A stretch of DNA of 64,000 nucleotides from Aporrectodea caliginosa (Eukaryota > Annelida > Clitellata > Crassiclitellata > Lumbricidae): NCBI GenBank assembly GCA_020284085.1, contig JACEVL010001161.1, forward strand, positions 616,379 through 680,378, in the 5' to 3' direction. Both the position numbers and the translations under genes were made by a program. This document shows, one piece after another, positions 24,375 to 37,100 of this stretch. Under the pieces are notes generated by a model that had not been told where the DNA came from, did not search any database, and saw only the letters and a program-made list of their open reading frames with translations. How positions within the stretch are numbered: position 1 is the stretch's first letter; every line of letters starts with the position of its first letter.

Positions 24375-25335
24375 AGAGTTGTATTGTCTCGAGACACTGT
24401 CTCGGTCTCGAGACGTCTCGAGACAGGTTTTTGATGTCTCGGTCTCGGTCTCGGTCTCGGTCTCTGACCCCACTGTCTCGGTCTCGGTCTCGAGATCATT
24501 TCTTGACTTTTTGAAAACTGTCTCGAAGCGAAAGTCTTGTCTTTGGAAACTGTCTCGAAGCGAAAGTCTTGTTCTCTTGTAGAAGCGGTCTCCAAAGTTC
24601 TCGTACAAACTGTATTTTGTTCGGAACTTCGTACAGTATTTCGCTATAAATTTGTCTTATGCCGAACTGATAACTAGTTAATTGGAAGTGCCAAACAGAC
24701 AGGAAGTTTTAAAAAGCGGTGTTTCTGGTATTAAGATTTAAGAGCATTGAAAAAAGCAGTCTTAAGTTTGCACTTTCAGTCGAAAATTTCCAAATATCTT
24801 GAAATGTCTCATAAAGAACCTAAAATAGTGAAATTTGCATTCACGCAGTTTGAATTCAATGAAAAATAAAATAAATGACATGCCGTTCGTCGTTTGTGTA
24901 AGGCCAACATAAGTGAAACGCTTGGAACAACATCTAGTTTCTCAAGGTGAGTGATGTGACTTATGTCGCTAAAAGGCTAACAGGCTTAGGACCTATATGG
25001 AATTTCGTTGGTTTAAATTTTATAATCTTTTAGAAGATTTCAGAATGGCTGAAATATTTAATTTCTTTATAGTTTATACAATTCAGGTGATCGGCTGATT
25101 TCAGTGACTTGACCTCTTGTATTAGACTTCAAAAGTTGAGAAAAATTGTTTCGGGACTTGGGTCCAATGTGCATTTCACTCATTTTGAACTGTCTCGAAC
25201 TGTCTCGGACCTGGTGTCTCGTCTCGGTCTCGGTCTCGGACCCCACTGTCTCGGTGTCGGTCTCGGTCTCGGACCCCACTGTCTCGTCTCGGTCTCGGTC
25301 TCGAGTTTTATGTCTCGTATACAATTCCCGGATTT
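24375..25335 (+). mobile_element. hAT-like element with TCTCGG-rich ends and BED-finger exon
   Basis: The left end (CAGAGTTGTATTGTCTCGAG) and right end (reverse-complement CGGGAATTGTATACGAGAC) are imperfect inverted repeats. Each is followed by about 100 bp of GTCTCGG / GTCTCGAGAC words. At 24804-24946 an almost open frame reads MSHKEPKIVKFAFTQF... then LCKANISETLGTTSSFSR before GTGAGT. This resembles the first, BED zinc finger exon of a hAT transposase with its splice donor. The V1/V2 introns lack the element at the matching point. The A2 copy (49095-52655) is split by a LINE. Confidence 0.6.
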
Positions 25336-26378
25336 AATCTGGAATGCTTTGTCTGCTGTAGGCTAACGTAAATTACTTCCTCGCGAAAAATTACCTTTTG
25401 ATCGACGAAGTTAGAGAAAACCTGGTGAAAGAAATCTGTGCCAACTAAGGTGAGGCTGAAATAAACGTTAAGCGTTTCTCTTGCATAGTCAGTTGAAGGG
25501 AAGCCACACGTCGATATTTCATCATTTTGTAATCGTACACTTTGAGTAGCATTTCGGCAGAATCACCTTCCTACCGTTTTGTGTACTGCATTGTAGTGTA
25601 CTGGTTGTAGGCCTATTTGTAATTGTCAATGGCAATCATAAATTTGTTTAGCGCCTCCGCTTCTGGAAAGTATCAGCAGTGTCACTAACCGCGGAGATCC
25701 AGGATCAAACAGAATGTTATCAATCGTTTACTGATTAGAGATAATTAAAGATCAAGGAGCTCATTTTGCAGGATGCTAGGCTATCAATTCTAGACAGTTC
25801 CACCGACGGCAGCGAAACTTTTGTACTGCACTGTGGAAATTCTGGCTAGGGGAATAACCAGGTCACCGTTTATACAGCAGAACGATGAAATCTAGGAATT
25901 AATAAGACAGAGGCAATATATGCACCGGAGCTGAATTAATGGACAAATGTGCATTGTTTGCCATGACCTTCACAAACTTTGCGTTTTAATTATACTGTTT
26001 AAAAGTAACATGACAAAATCTCAAAGAGATGTTACTAAATTTATTTTCCCAACCCATTAAATAGGATTGTCATGTTTCAATTCGCCCATAATAGGCCATC
26101 CTTAAAACGTCATAGAGCAATTCCAATCATGTACAAGAATATAGGCCTATCGCTTCTGCTAATAGGCCTACATGTAGGTATGATTGGCGAAATCTGAATT
26201 CGCTGGGATTAATCCCACAGACCAGTCTTTCGAGACGAGAGACTTTCTTCGGAGAATTTGATCTGAAGAATTTTTTTTAGAAGCGTGATCTAAACGACGT
26301 CATTTTGATCCTGTCATCTGGCTCAGCGCTGTCTACGATTGAATTTAATTTGTGAAGCATTGTTGTAATCTGTTGCAG

Positions 26379-26714
26379 ATGACAAGAGATCAATTATGGG
26401 CACTGAAGATGTTTGCTGAAAATTCGATTCTCGTCGACATAATAGGAGTAACCTTCTCCTATCTGAGGCTTCTGCACTGACTAGCTTGTAGTGAAACTGA
26501 GTTTCTATCATGACATAATAATTATTATACTTTTTCGAAGCTTATTAGTATCTAAACTTTGCGATCTACGATCATCACCACAATTCATTTTCCGTTTTGC
26601 TTGGAGAACAATCTTTGGTATGCAGAAGTTTAAGTTTCTGGAAAGTCCAACATACTTTCGAAATATTTACTTATGATTTACCTCTTTTTTGAAATTATAT
26701 TTTCTTGCAATAAA
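26379..26714 (+). other. Candidate 3' UTR exon of A1 with AATAAA
   Basis: A conserved acceptor (TGTAATCTGTTGCAG) precedes ATGACAAGAGATCAATTATG. The same junction occurs at about 45213, 53909 and 63564, one per gene copy. In every copy the coding exon 4 stop is followed one base later by GTGAG, a donor-like word, so an intron in the 3' UTR could join the two. AATAAA lies at 26709-26714. The block has a 21-codon frame starting MTRDQ; an alternative last exon cannot be excluded. Confidence 0.35.
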
Positions 26715-26843
26715 GTCTTTTGTTAGCACAGTTCTGACTAGATATATGAAATAAATGTAGCCTACCTTACGATAAAAGCAATGTAAGCAATAACACTGGA
26801 GCTCCATGACAGAAAAGGAAACATAGCGCTTAATTCCTGATGT

Positions 26844-26973
26844 AGTAGTATATATATATATATATAGTAGTTTCTGTTTAACGACACTGTGTGATAACAA
26901 AGATCATTAGCGTCGCCCTCCTCCTTTATCCAGGCTTGGGACTGGCACTGTCAGAAAGCGAACAGTGGCGGAG
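26844..26973 (-). mobile_element. Short retroposed 3' fragment with 14-bp TSD
   Basis: Flanked by TTAATTCCTGATGT (26830-26843) and TTAATTCCCGATGT (26974-26987). A2 shows the empty site at about 54352-54365. On the minus strand it carries CCAAGCCTGGATAAAGG and ends in a TA/ACT-rich tail. The related insert at 36899-37016 lies in the opposite orientation. CCAAGCCTGGATAAAGG-like words are familiar from 3' ends of RTE-type LINEs (recall). Confidence 0.75.
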
Positions 26974-27011
26974 TTAATTCCCGATGTGATACAGGGGTAT
27001 AATATGTGCAT

Positions 27012-27440
27012 AACAGGATGATAAGATTGTATTGTATTGTATTGTATTGTATTTGAACACTTGTTATAGCGCCCCTACCAGATTGCCCATTCAGAGGCGC
27101 TACCGACTACTTGCGCGGACGCTGAATCGGAGTTTCACGCCGAAACGCATGAGCAATTGCGAGTGAAGGATTTGCCCAGGGTCCCTACGCGGCGGCTTTG
27201 AGGTGGATTCGAACCCGCAACCCTCCAGCTGCAAGGCACCGAACATACCCCTATACCACCGCGCCCCAGTATATTGTGTTGTGTTGTATTGTGTTGTATT
27301 GTACTCCACGTTTATATTGCGACCGAGCCACCCGCAGTAAAGATCCGAGAAATTAATCTCTGATAAACCGACCGACCGGGAAGCGAACCCGGGCCGCCGG
27401 CGTGACGAGCGGGCTACCAACCCACTCGGCCACTCAGGAT
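27012..27440 (-). mobile_element. Two different tRNA-SINEs inserted together, minus strand
   Basis: A2 goes directly from GATGATAAGA to TATCTCAGAGCC (54391-54415), so this segment is an insertion unique to the first block. It contains the common SINE (B box GGTTCGAATCC on minus near 27205; head GTGGTATAGGGGTATG). Next to it is a second SINE with TGGCCGAGTGGGTTGGTAGC as A box and GGTTCGCTTCCC as B box (27380-27440). Both have ATACAA-type tails. Confidence 0.75.
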
Positions 27441-27719
27441 CCCTAGATATCTCAGAGCCTTTATGATGGGAAAGTAATACAGGAAATATATCTTGAAGAC
27501 GCGGCTGAATTTTTTGCCCTGAAGTCTATGGCGTGGATGAAAACATCACGATTAATCCTGAGTATATTCCGGATCATGTGATAGTGGAGTAGGCCTGCAT
27601 AGGAGATTGAAGTTATCAGAAAAAAATAAGTTAGAGTTGGATGCGACAGCTAGAGTTACCAATCAAATAAAAGCAATGAATCGCAGAGCTGCTAAAGTAT
27701 GAAGTGTATCAATTTCAGC

Positions 27720-28820
27720 GACTTGAAACTATTCAGCTGAATTTTGTGGTTAATCTAATCTAATCTGATCTCATCTGATGACATTATCTCATCATATCAT
27801 CAGTTAACTTAATATATCTGGAAGCTTATTTCCCATGTAAGATCGATACCTTGTCTATTGACTTTCATAGCAACGTTATTTTAATACACAAATCTTCAAA
27901 CGATGGTCGCTTTCAGGTAATAATACAGTTTTATGCTTCGCGAGAGGATTTCTTGCGAAACAGACTATACTGAAATTCCAGAAGTGATTCCCTGAAAGCA
28001 TTAAAAATAGTGTGCCCCAATTCTGCTGAATTTTGTGAAAGATCATTTCGCTCACGCAAAGCATCTAATTACAGCATCATTCAAGTTAAACTGCACTATG
28101 GGTAGGCCTAAACTCTTAATTTAATAATTTACCGGAACCTATAGATCGCGATTTGCGCTTATAAATTTTGGTTGGATGGTGGTGATTCCAGCCAGGTTTG
28201 ATATGCAGAGCCACCCTGGAGTTCAATGCCTCTTCAATTAACCATTAACAATCGTCTTTCAGTACCCTAACGCCCTTAGTGTTCTATTGTCTTCCATACG
28301 CAAAGGGCGATTTCCTTACGAGTGGTAACAGTATAATTTTTTGAGAATTCAAAATACTTTTCCCAAATTCTTTTCCAAAATAAATTTTACAAACTTTCCG
28401 ACAGAATTATTATTTAATGTTAAGAGGTTTAAAGCCTTGACTAGAACGTGGCGTTTCGAAAATGAATAATCTTCTGTTCACACAAATACTTGAGTAAGTA
28501 AGAATATTCTTTATTAATATCAGTTGCCTAACCGCACTTTGGTTTACATATAATATTATATGAAAACAAAAAAAAACAATGGTGGCAGCCAACAACGGGG
28601 CCCATCCCATATCAACTCCAGCCTAAGATGTTAAAGTAATCACGACGGACAGAGTCATCTACGGCAAACGCCGCCCGAAAAAGACAGGTCACTAGCGCCG
28701 AACTTCAACGCGCACGCGAAGAACCCAGGCGACGGTTTCTCGTCGGAAGTTGACAGTTGAGCCGCATTAAGAGTCCACTGGGCCGAGTAGCGTTGAGAGC
28801 GAAGAACAGCGACGGGCAGC
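27720..28820. other. Block-specific sequence, no gene recognised
   Basis: This is the start of a 4.2-kb stretch (27.72-31.96 kb) with no counterpart in the second block, where a microsatellite and LINE fragment occupy the position. 27730-28270 resembles the relic at 6600-7400. 28640-28820 is GC-richer and of unknown nature. Confidence 0.45.
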
Positions 28821-28828
28821 GCAAAAGC

Positions 28829-31036
28829 CAGGGGCGGACTGGCCCGCCGGGAAAGCGGGAAATTTCCCGGTGTCTAAACGGTAGCTATTAGCATACGTCG
28901 TACGACCAACACAAGTTACAACAGACTGCCTGGCCCGAGCCAGGAATTTGATAACGCGTAATGTAATGGAACAGCCAGGTGTGCAAAGAAAAGACTTGAA
29001 AAACCAATTGAAGAATTGCAAGATGCAGCCCTGGATCCAAAACAACGTAAACTAAAACTAATGTTCTCTGAAACAATTGAGGTGACACCAACAAATGACA
29101 GTTTTCCGATGACATAATTATGGGGATGCTGGGGGCCCCAGAGCGGCCACTGTATGTAGTTATGAAGCTTGTCAGAGAGGTCAAATTAAAGAAGTATCAA
29201 ACAGCAGCGGTGAAACTGAAGTTATGATTCATACAGAAACAACATTCGCGTCTGCTGACGTCATTCTGTCGCTTCGTGGCACTGATGCGCCGTCAATACT
29301 TGAAAACCTGCCACCGATTTAACTCTTGTTAGGCTATACCGTCAAGTGCATCATTGCAGACAAGAATTGAGTAAATCAGTAGCAACAGGATTCAGCCAAG
29401 CTTAAGAGATGTTAATTATTTGCTGTATGACCCAGTTACCGCGTTTCTAAGCTGTAAGTGCAGTAAAGATATTGCCTCAGTTCAGGCACGTAGCGAGACT
29501 TAAATTCAAGAGGAGGCAACTTCACACACCATTGGCAAATCCTGGTCATTTAGGTCATTAGTCAATCGAAGTTCCAGTATATAGAAAAAGCAAGAGGAGG
29601 CAACTGCCTCAATGTAGCTACGCATATATGCCTCAGTTATTAACAGAGATAGGCTATGTGCGAAGAGAACAGGTCATGGGAAGCATCGAAGTACCGTAGG
29701 CCTATTCAGCCGCATTGTGTCTGCAATTAAATTTATTGGAAGATAGGCTATTCTATACCGAGAACATCGTTACGAGTCAGCTTACAGTTTGGAAGACAGA
29801 ACTGTTGAACATGGCAATTTCCTGGAGTCATTTCTATTCCTGGCAGAGTTTGACCTTCCAATGAAGCAGCATATAGGCCTAAATAAGGTCATAGATGAGA
29901 GCAAGCGCAGAAAAGGCCGAGAAGCATGGGAGAAAAATTGGTGTACAAGGTGATCTAACAACAATGATGTCAAAAACAGCAGTCAATAAAATCCTTGATG
30001 CAATCGGCAATCTTATAAAGGACAAATTGTCAGCGAAATATTATTGGTGGTACAAACTTCAACGTGCAAATGGATGGCATTCAGAACACATCTGTGATTG
30101 ACAATGAAACGATCATTTTGACACAGTCTGTCTGGATCCAAGGCAATTTAAAGAACTTACCGACGGTGCAATTCCACTGGGCAGTTTCGACAACATAGCA
30201 GAATTAGCCGGCCCTGATGCGACTAGCGGTGGTCTGTATTTTCAAGAATGTACGAGTTACTGTGCATAGGAGGAATTTAGCAATGTTCAGTGTCACTCAG
30301 ATTCTGAAGATTACCCGGACACTATAGCACGGATGAAGACCTACCACCTGACGCTGGTGAAGAGTCGCATCACGGTACACACCTCTGATTGGTGTGCACT
30401 GTGAGAGGCGCTTTATAAATCTTTAAATACAATAAATACAATACATTGGAATTGGATGCTGATTCACGTGTTGTCAAGGCGCTGGAGCGTGTAAGCAATG
30501 TATCAAATGTTGGCACAAGGTTTTGCACAGATATATTCATTTAACGCATCTGCTTTCTTCAGTCTGTAGCCTACCTTGCTTATCAGTAGGCCCTACTCAC
30601 TCACTCTGTTTTTCACAAGTGTATACTGTGAAGAAATGTACTGTATGTTAGTAAGCATAAGATCATCAAGACACGGCTACGCGCCTCGCTCGGAAATGAA
30701 AAAAAAATGTTTAGGCCTATGCTGATGTTTTCCAAAAAGATGTTCGTGGGCCTACATCACTATGGATGATCTGATCCATGTCATGGCCAAAGATTCACAA
30801 GTCTTTGCTAAGATGCTGCTGCTATAGACTCATTTAACGATTTGCTGTACCCACTCGCTACCGAGCAATGAATCGTTGAACACTATTCATTGCAGTTCAA
30901 CGGTCTACACACGTAACTGTAGAGTATTTGTTTTCGTAACATAATTAACAGTGTCTATAGGCCCCAATCACCCATGCTCGTGCGGGCCCTTCGAGGAACT
31001 TTTCCCGGTAGAAATTCACCGCCCAGTCCGCCCCTG
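28829..31036 (-). mobile_element. hAT element (DUF4371/ZMYM1-like transposase remnant), perfect TSD
   Basis: The ends CAGGGGCGGACTGG and CCAGTCCGCCCCTG are inverted repeats flanked by a perfect 8-bp duplication GCAAAAGC (28821-28828 and 31037-31044). Each end also carries a TTCCCGGT word. The interior on + has broken transposase pieces: EHGNFLESFLFLAEFDLP (29805-29860) and TAVNKILDAIGNLIKDKL then AKYYWWYK (29965-30050). These resemble the FLAEFDP...I....AKYY pattern of DUF4371 hAT proteins. The transposase remnant itself therefore reads on +; the element's orientation is nominal. A short GGCGCTTTATAAAT-ended retroposed piece lies at about 30340-30450. Confidence 0.8.
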
Positions 31037-31044
31037 GCAAAAGC

Positions 31045-31430
31045 AGTTCACATGTCACCACACTTCGACACGACCTTCGGTTGTTGGCATACAATGCAGC
31101 GTCCAAACCTCTCTCGTGACATTCACATATACGAGGAACGGCACTCATTCGCAAGGTGGCAGAAGTGATGATGACATGATGAACTCGGTATCTCTTGCAA
31201 GTTGTAAGCAATGGCGAAAGTGAGTGGCGAAGGTCCAACGCCAAGAATTTGCGAAGCGAGCTGCCGTCCAAACGTCCAAAAATCGAAATAAGAAAAGTCA
31301 TAAACGCAGACTCGACGTTAGTAAACATCTAAATATACGGAAATTATCGAGTGACTTTCGCCATAGACACACAAATCCGTCGTAATAGCTAACAGATCGT
31401 CGGCCATGTAGAGTTGCATTGAGAGTTTGT

Positions 31431-31472
<42 letters not shown>

Positions 31473-31930
31473 GCATGTATATATATGTCTATCAGGATTG
31501 CAAAAAGTCTGCTGTAGTCATGGTTGTACCTATTCAAAATTGACAAAATAATCTCTGAGCATGAGGCATCGATTTATTTGAAAAAACGATTTTAAAATTA
31601 AAATAATCATGAATTTGCTAAACGTTGTATTCAGCATACTTAGGTACATGTAAGCTTAAAGATAGGACCCGTTAACAATATTCCATCTTCAAATTTGAGT
31701 GAATTGTTATCCTTGAAAGCAGCAACTCTCAGTAAATTTGCAAAATAGCCCATCGAATCTCCGTCAACCTGTGTTCGAGTCCTCGAGATGGGCACTTATC
31801 ATAATTATGACAATAACTTATACATACTTCGTAATGCTAATTTTCAGATCTTTTAAAGGCCATGCAACTCCTGCCTTGGGATTTAGGGGTCTTCACCCAT
31901 TCCGTTTCCAACGTCGTGCAAAGCTTTGTG
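31045..31930. other. Intergenic, TA microsatellite, no gene recognised
   Basis: Includes a TA run at about 31433-31470. The overlapping frames at 30945-31328 have no recognisable motif. The sequence around 31060-31270 has coding-like base composition, but I cannot assign it. Confidence 0.35.
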
Positions 31931-31934
31931 GTGT

Positions 31935-32639
<705 letters not shown>

Positions 32640-32640
<1 letters not shown>

Positions 32641-33600
32641 ATGACAACCCAAAACTACCCGTGCTTGTCACAGAAGGCAACTCGAAGAAGCAGCAGTTTC
32701 TTCGATTAATTAGCGGATGGTTTGGGTAGTAGCCTAGTAGCCCATTGGGCACGCTCCTCATTTTGAACGAACCTGTTTATAATGCCAGCCGCGTTGTAAG
32801 GTTACTCTCATTTGCCTTGCTTTAATTAATTTCGACAGCCGACGTAGAGCCTATACTGAATGTTCATGAAGTCTACTTGTTCAGACAAGTAATATTTTTA
32901 CAGCTCCTTTTAAATACCTCTAACAATGCCTATGAGGTTTTACTGTAGTATGCATGCACAGGTCAATCGGTCATTTATCGCGTGCAATTAACAGATGTTG
33001 CATCGTTAATTCACTTAAAGCATGGCTGATGTCACTTGATATAGTCGAAGTTGAAAGGATGAAGGTCGTGGATACAGTCACGCCCGACATGGGTCTATAC
33101 ACAGCACTAGAATCACGCCTGCTACGCAATTGGTCAATGCATGTCACATGATTTTGTGGACGTGAAAGGAGCCGATCGAGAAACAATCCCAAAAGGGGTG
33201 GAAAATTGTTGACCATGTTTTCTAATGACGACACAGACCCTAACCCTGACCCTAACCGATCCTCACGACGCCGAACCTGACCCTAAACGACCTTCAAGAT
33301 GTCCGCCATTTGAAAATCCCAAGGAAGTTAGCAAGTTCACGTGACATACTTCAACGAATAGCATGACGGGCGTGAATGTAGTTGCTTAGATTCCGGGGCG
33401 TCAACGGATCCACTACGAAGGATAAACTAAGTATAGTTAAACTGCAATAACTTGCTTGTTGAACATATTGATTTTGGCTGCATATGTGGCAGACATTGCG
33501 TCTCTTAAGTTAAACTTATACAATGATGACTCACACATGTCCAAATAGTTGAAGATTTCAGTTCGCACTTCACTAAGCTTTAAGCCCAATTGGGGATCAT
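32640..33600. other. Upstream region of V1, no gene recognised
   Basis: Nearly identical to 56585-57560. It contains CCCTAACCCTGACCCTAACC-like telomere-type words at 33236-33290 (and 57187-57275) but no protein-like frame. Confidence 0.5.
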
Positions 33601-34080
33601 CTCAGTATGGTGCAAGGCTGTTTCGACCATTTCGACTTTCTTCCTATTGGTTACACCTGGTTACTTGAATAACAAATTTTGAAGACGTGGCTGAATCGAG
33701 TAAGGTGTGCAGTTATGCACCAAATGTCTTGAGTTCTTTCCTATTGGTTAGACCCGTGCACTTGAATGACTTAAATCTCGAGGACGTGTGCAACAAATGT
33801 CCCGAGTTCTTTCCTATTGGTTAAACCCGTGCACTTTAATAACATAAATTTCGAGGACGTGTGCACCAAATGTCCCGAGTTCTTTCCTATTGGTTAAACC
33901 CGTGCACTTGAATAACATAAATTTCGAGGACGTGGCAGAGTCGGGTGTAGTGTGTACCAAACGTATCGAGTTCTTGGTTAAACTCGTGTACTTGAATAAC
34001 GTATATTTTGAAGACGTGGCTGAATCTTGCAAGGTGTGCACCAACCGAACTCATTTGAACTTGAACTGAGTTGCATTTGC
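33600..34080 (+). promoter_or_regulatory. Tandem ATTGG-containing repeats upstream of V1
   Basis: About five units of roughly 73-97 bp carry GAGTTCTTTCCTATTGGTTA, AACCCGTGCACTTGAATAAC and TTCGAGGACGTG. ATTGG (inverted CCAAT) occurs at 33646, 33743, 33816 and 33889; a fifth unit near 33970 has lost it. The V2 array has the identical 97-73-73 spacing, and A1 has two units. Position just before the signal-peptide exon suggests a promoter with multiplied NF-Y-type sites; this is inference. The minus-strand frames here are repeat translation. Confidence 0.55.
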
Positions 34081-34101
34081 TGACTACAGGACAACCGAAC
34101 A

Positions 34102-37100
34102 ATGGCAACCATTCTCCTGCTGATTGCTCTCTTGGCAGCTGGTCACATCGAGGCGAAAGGCGGTATGCATTTGAATTTATTTTTTATTAGTATGAAAAAC
34201 TAAAAAAAAGAAAATAACGCTTTATAAGACAATCTCAATAGGCAGACGTGTGCATGAATTGGCAGCGACTTCATTTTCTGGACCACGATATGAAGGAACC
34301 GAAGGACATTCCTCTCCTTCGCTGTCTGGTCTTTCCACCGATAGTGTATGATCAGTTTAATTATAATTTATTGCACAGTTTGCAGATGTATCGGCGTAAA
34401 GGAATTAGAAACAAGTCATCTTCGTAGCTCAACGGATTTTTAAAATTGTCCTTAGGGCTCACAGTCCCGCTCGCTAATGGTGCATAGTAGCCTACGTGCA
34501 GCGGAGTAGACTATCGCTCATTACCGTGAATCGCATACAAAATTCAATATTCCATATTACATTTTGTTAACATAATTATTTATTGATTATTTGGGATGTA
34601 ACAGGTGATTCATGATTCATACGCTATTGCAATTAAGAAATGCTTTGTTAGAACGACGCTAATCTTGATACGCGTTTCTAAAGTAGGCTATCTAGGACTG
34701 GTTTTCTGTCATCAGTTTGTAAACGAAGGCTGGACCTTGCTTTAATCGTGGACGGGTCTTCAACCATCTGCGGTGGTTCTGCATCGTGTCCAGAATGGGA
34801 ATCTATTCTTCAGTTCTGCAAAAACATAGTCAAGGACCTGAACGTTGGACCGGATGACACAAGGGTCGCTTTCCTCACGGTTTCTGATTTGCCTCACGTT
34901 GAGTGGGGCTTCAACAAGTAGGCTGTGTAGAACAGTTTTATCATAGCTTTTTCGTGGAAGGTGAAAAGAAATGTCAGCAATATTTAGAGTACTATTATTT
35001 AAATTCCATATGCATATGTGTGCATCTATGTATGTATCTTCTCTCCATTCTCTCTGACGTATATTATGCTATGGATAAATCCCCTGTTACTCTCTTAGCT
35101 ATTTGATGCATCATCAGCTTTCGATGTGGTAGACCATGATATTCTATTACATCGCCATGAAATTTTCTTTGGTCTTAGTGGCTTTCCTCTTCTTTGATTT
35201 CGCACTTATCTTACTGATCGTACCCAAATGGTTTTTCGTAATGACTCTGGCACCTCATGGGTACCTGTTAAATTTGAATTCCTCAAGGATCCGTGCTGGG
35301 TCCACTTCTTTATATCATGTTTACAGCTGATATCCCTCTTCTCTTTGCGAAGCACTCGGCCTACGTTCATATAGTTCCTCTTCTCACCAGTTTGCTCTTT
35401 CCCAATCTATTGAATCTCTTTCTGCTGATCTCAATTGTTGGATGTCCTCAAATCGTCTTTCGCTCAACTCTTCCAAGACTCAATTGATCTGACTGGGCAC
35501 TCGCCAGCAGCTAATCAAACTTGATTACGCGTTACTTGCCAAGAAGTTCCCTCAGTTTGCTTATAAATTTCGACAAATGTCCGTCACCTGGTTGTTACTC
35601 AAGATAGACAGTTCTCTTTCCTTATCTGCACATATCTCTAATCTCTTTCGGTTCAGCTTTTATCATTTGCGGCGTTTTAGGTCAAACTCCACGCTACCTC
35701 TTCGATCTTGTCAGATCACAGCTACCTCTGGAGGTCCTCTCTGCTATTTAGACCGTCATGACCTTCTAGTACCTCGGTCTCGGACTGCCACAACACAGCA
35801 TCGTGCCTATGCCTCTGTTGGCCTTTTGTTGTGCAATGACCCTCCTTCTATAACCTTGCTGTGATCTTATCTGGGGGCGGGGGCACTACTGTTTCTGCCC
35901 CTTATCTTAAGACTTTTCTTTATCGAGGGTTCTTCGAACTGGAATCGCCTCTGATTAGGTTGTACCATGGTGAAATGATGACCAGATGGTGGGATGGCGG
36001 CAAGCCACTACCAACAATAAACAAGTCTGTGTGTAGATATGTGGATTTATGGATATGAACATGTAGGTATATTTATATTGATTTTCGTGTATGCATGAAT
36101 GTATGTTTGTCAAGGGGTCAATGTGATGAACGCTGTTTTCGTCTGAATTAATATATCATTTAATGCGAAACACGTGTTTAAATTCCATTCTATATAGACA
36201 TCCATGTTCAAACTTTCAAAGCGCCTTTGAGTGATTCTTAACGCTGTCACGGAGCCCAGTTACATTATGTGCTCTATGCCACATAAAACTACACTCATTT
36301 AGCAGTATTTCTCAATGTCTTATCTGTTCAGTTTCGTGTTTTCTGTAGACACTCAAGCAAGACATCGATGTTGCCTGCCATTGGCAGGGTCGCGTTCACT
36401 GGTGGTGTGTTTCAGAGAGCAGGTGCCGACCCCAGAATCATTACAGAAAATGTCTTCAACGAAAAAACTGGGAAGAGATTGGGCATCCCAAAAGTATTAA
36501 TAGGTATCACTGATGGCGTTGAGAATGTTGATGCTAAGATTGTCTCAACTGCGTCCAATGAAGTTCATAAGGCTGGAATTAAATTTTTCATGGTCTGCGT
36601 AACGGAAAAATGTTCCGAGAGCTTTGCACAAAATGCAGCTTCGCCCCCAAAACAGGTGAGATCAACATATACTGCATTTGAATGGGCATTTTCGCGGTTT
36701 AGCCCATACCTCACTCATTAAAACTTTCGTTATTTTAAAATAAACGCCTCACGAAGTGTTGTGCAGTTGAGCCATTTGTTGAGTACATGTATAGGCCTAC
36801 TCTTGATTCAGCATATTCATTTCTATTTGCTAATGTAGACACTAATGTATGCATACAGGCACTGATGAGAGATCCTTAGTGGCAATTGACTATCGCAACT
36901 GGAACTCCGCCACTGTTTGCACTCTGACAGTGCCAGTCCCAAGCCTGGATAAAGGTGGAGGGCGACGCTAATGATCTCTGCTATCACACAGTGTCGTTAA
37001 ACTGAAACTACTACTACTATCGCAAATGATGCTTTTAGGATTTCAATGGATTGGTTGGGCAATTTAAAGGTCTGTATGACTATCACTTCTTAACCCTCAG

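Larger units (their letters stand above)
20506..25448 (+). pseudogene. A1: secreted single-vWA-domain protein, frameshifted
   Basis: Exons: 20506-20566 (signal peptide MPTIILLIALLVVGPIQ, phase 1), 22487-22688, 23746-24053 and 25362-25448 (stop TAA 25446). All junctions are AG/GT. Exon 2 gives CTQNLDLVLIVDGSST, the vWA beta-strand plus D-x-S-x-T metal motif, then CGCTASCPEW. Exon 3 carries VGIVISDG, and exon 4 ends IDEVRENLVKEICAN. Exon 3 is 308 nt, not 307 as in V1 and A2. An extra base near 23786 (GTTCCCCTTC against GTTCCGTTC in A2) breaks the frame, so A1 is either a pseudogene or carries a sequence error. The product would be extracellular; ligand unknown. A hAT element sits in intron 1, a SINE in intron 2 and another hAT-like element in intron 3. 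Confidence 0.75.

Noticed and set aside
28640..31330. Host gene in GC-richer flanks of the 28.8-31.0 kb hAT
   Set aside because: No conserved motif, splice pattern or counterpart; the open frames are short and overlap on both strands.
33814..34108. Overlapping minus-strand proteins with repeated EIYVIQVHGFNQ text
   Set aside because: They are antisense translations of the tandem upstream repeats; the repeat explains the periodic protein.
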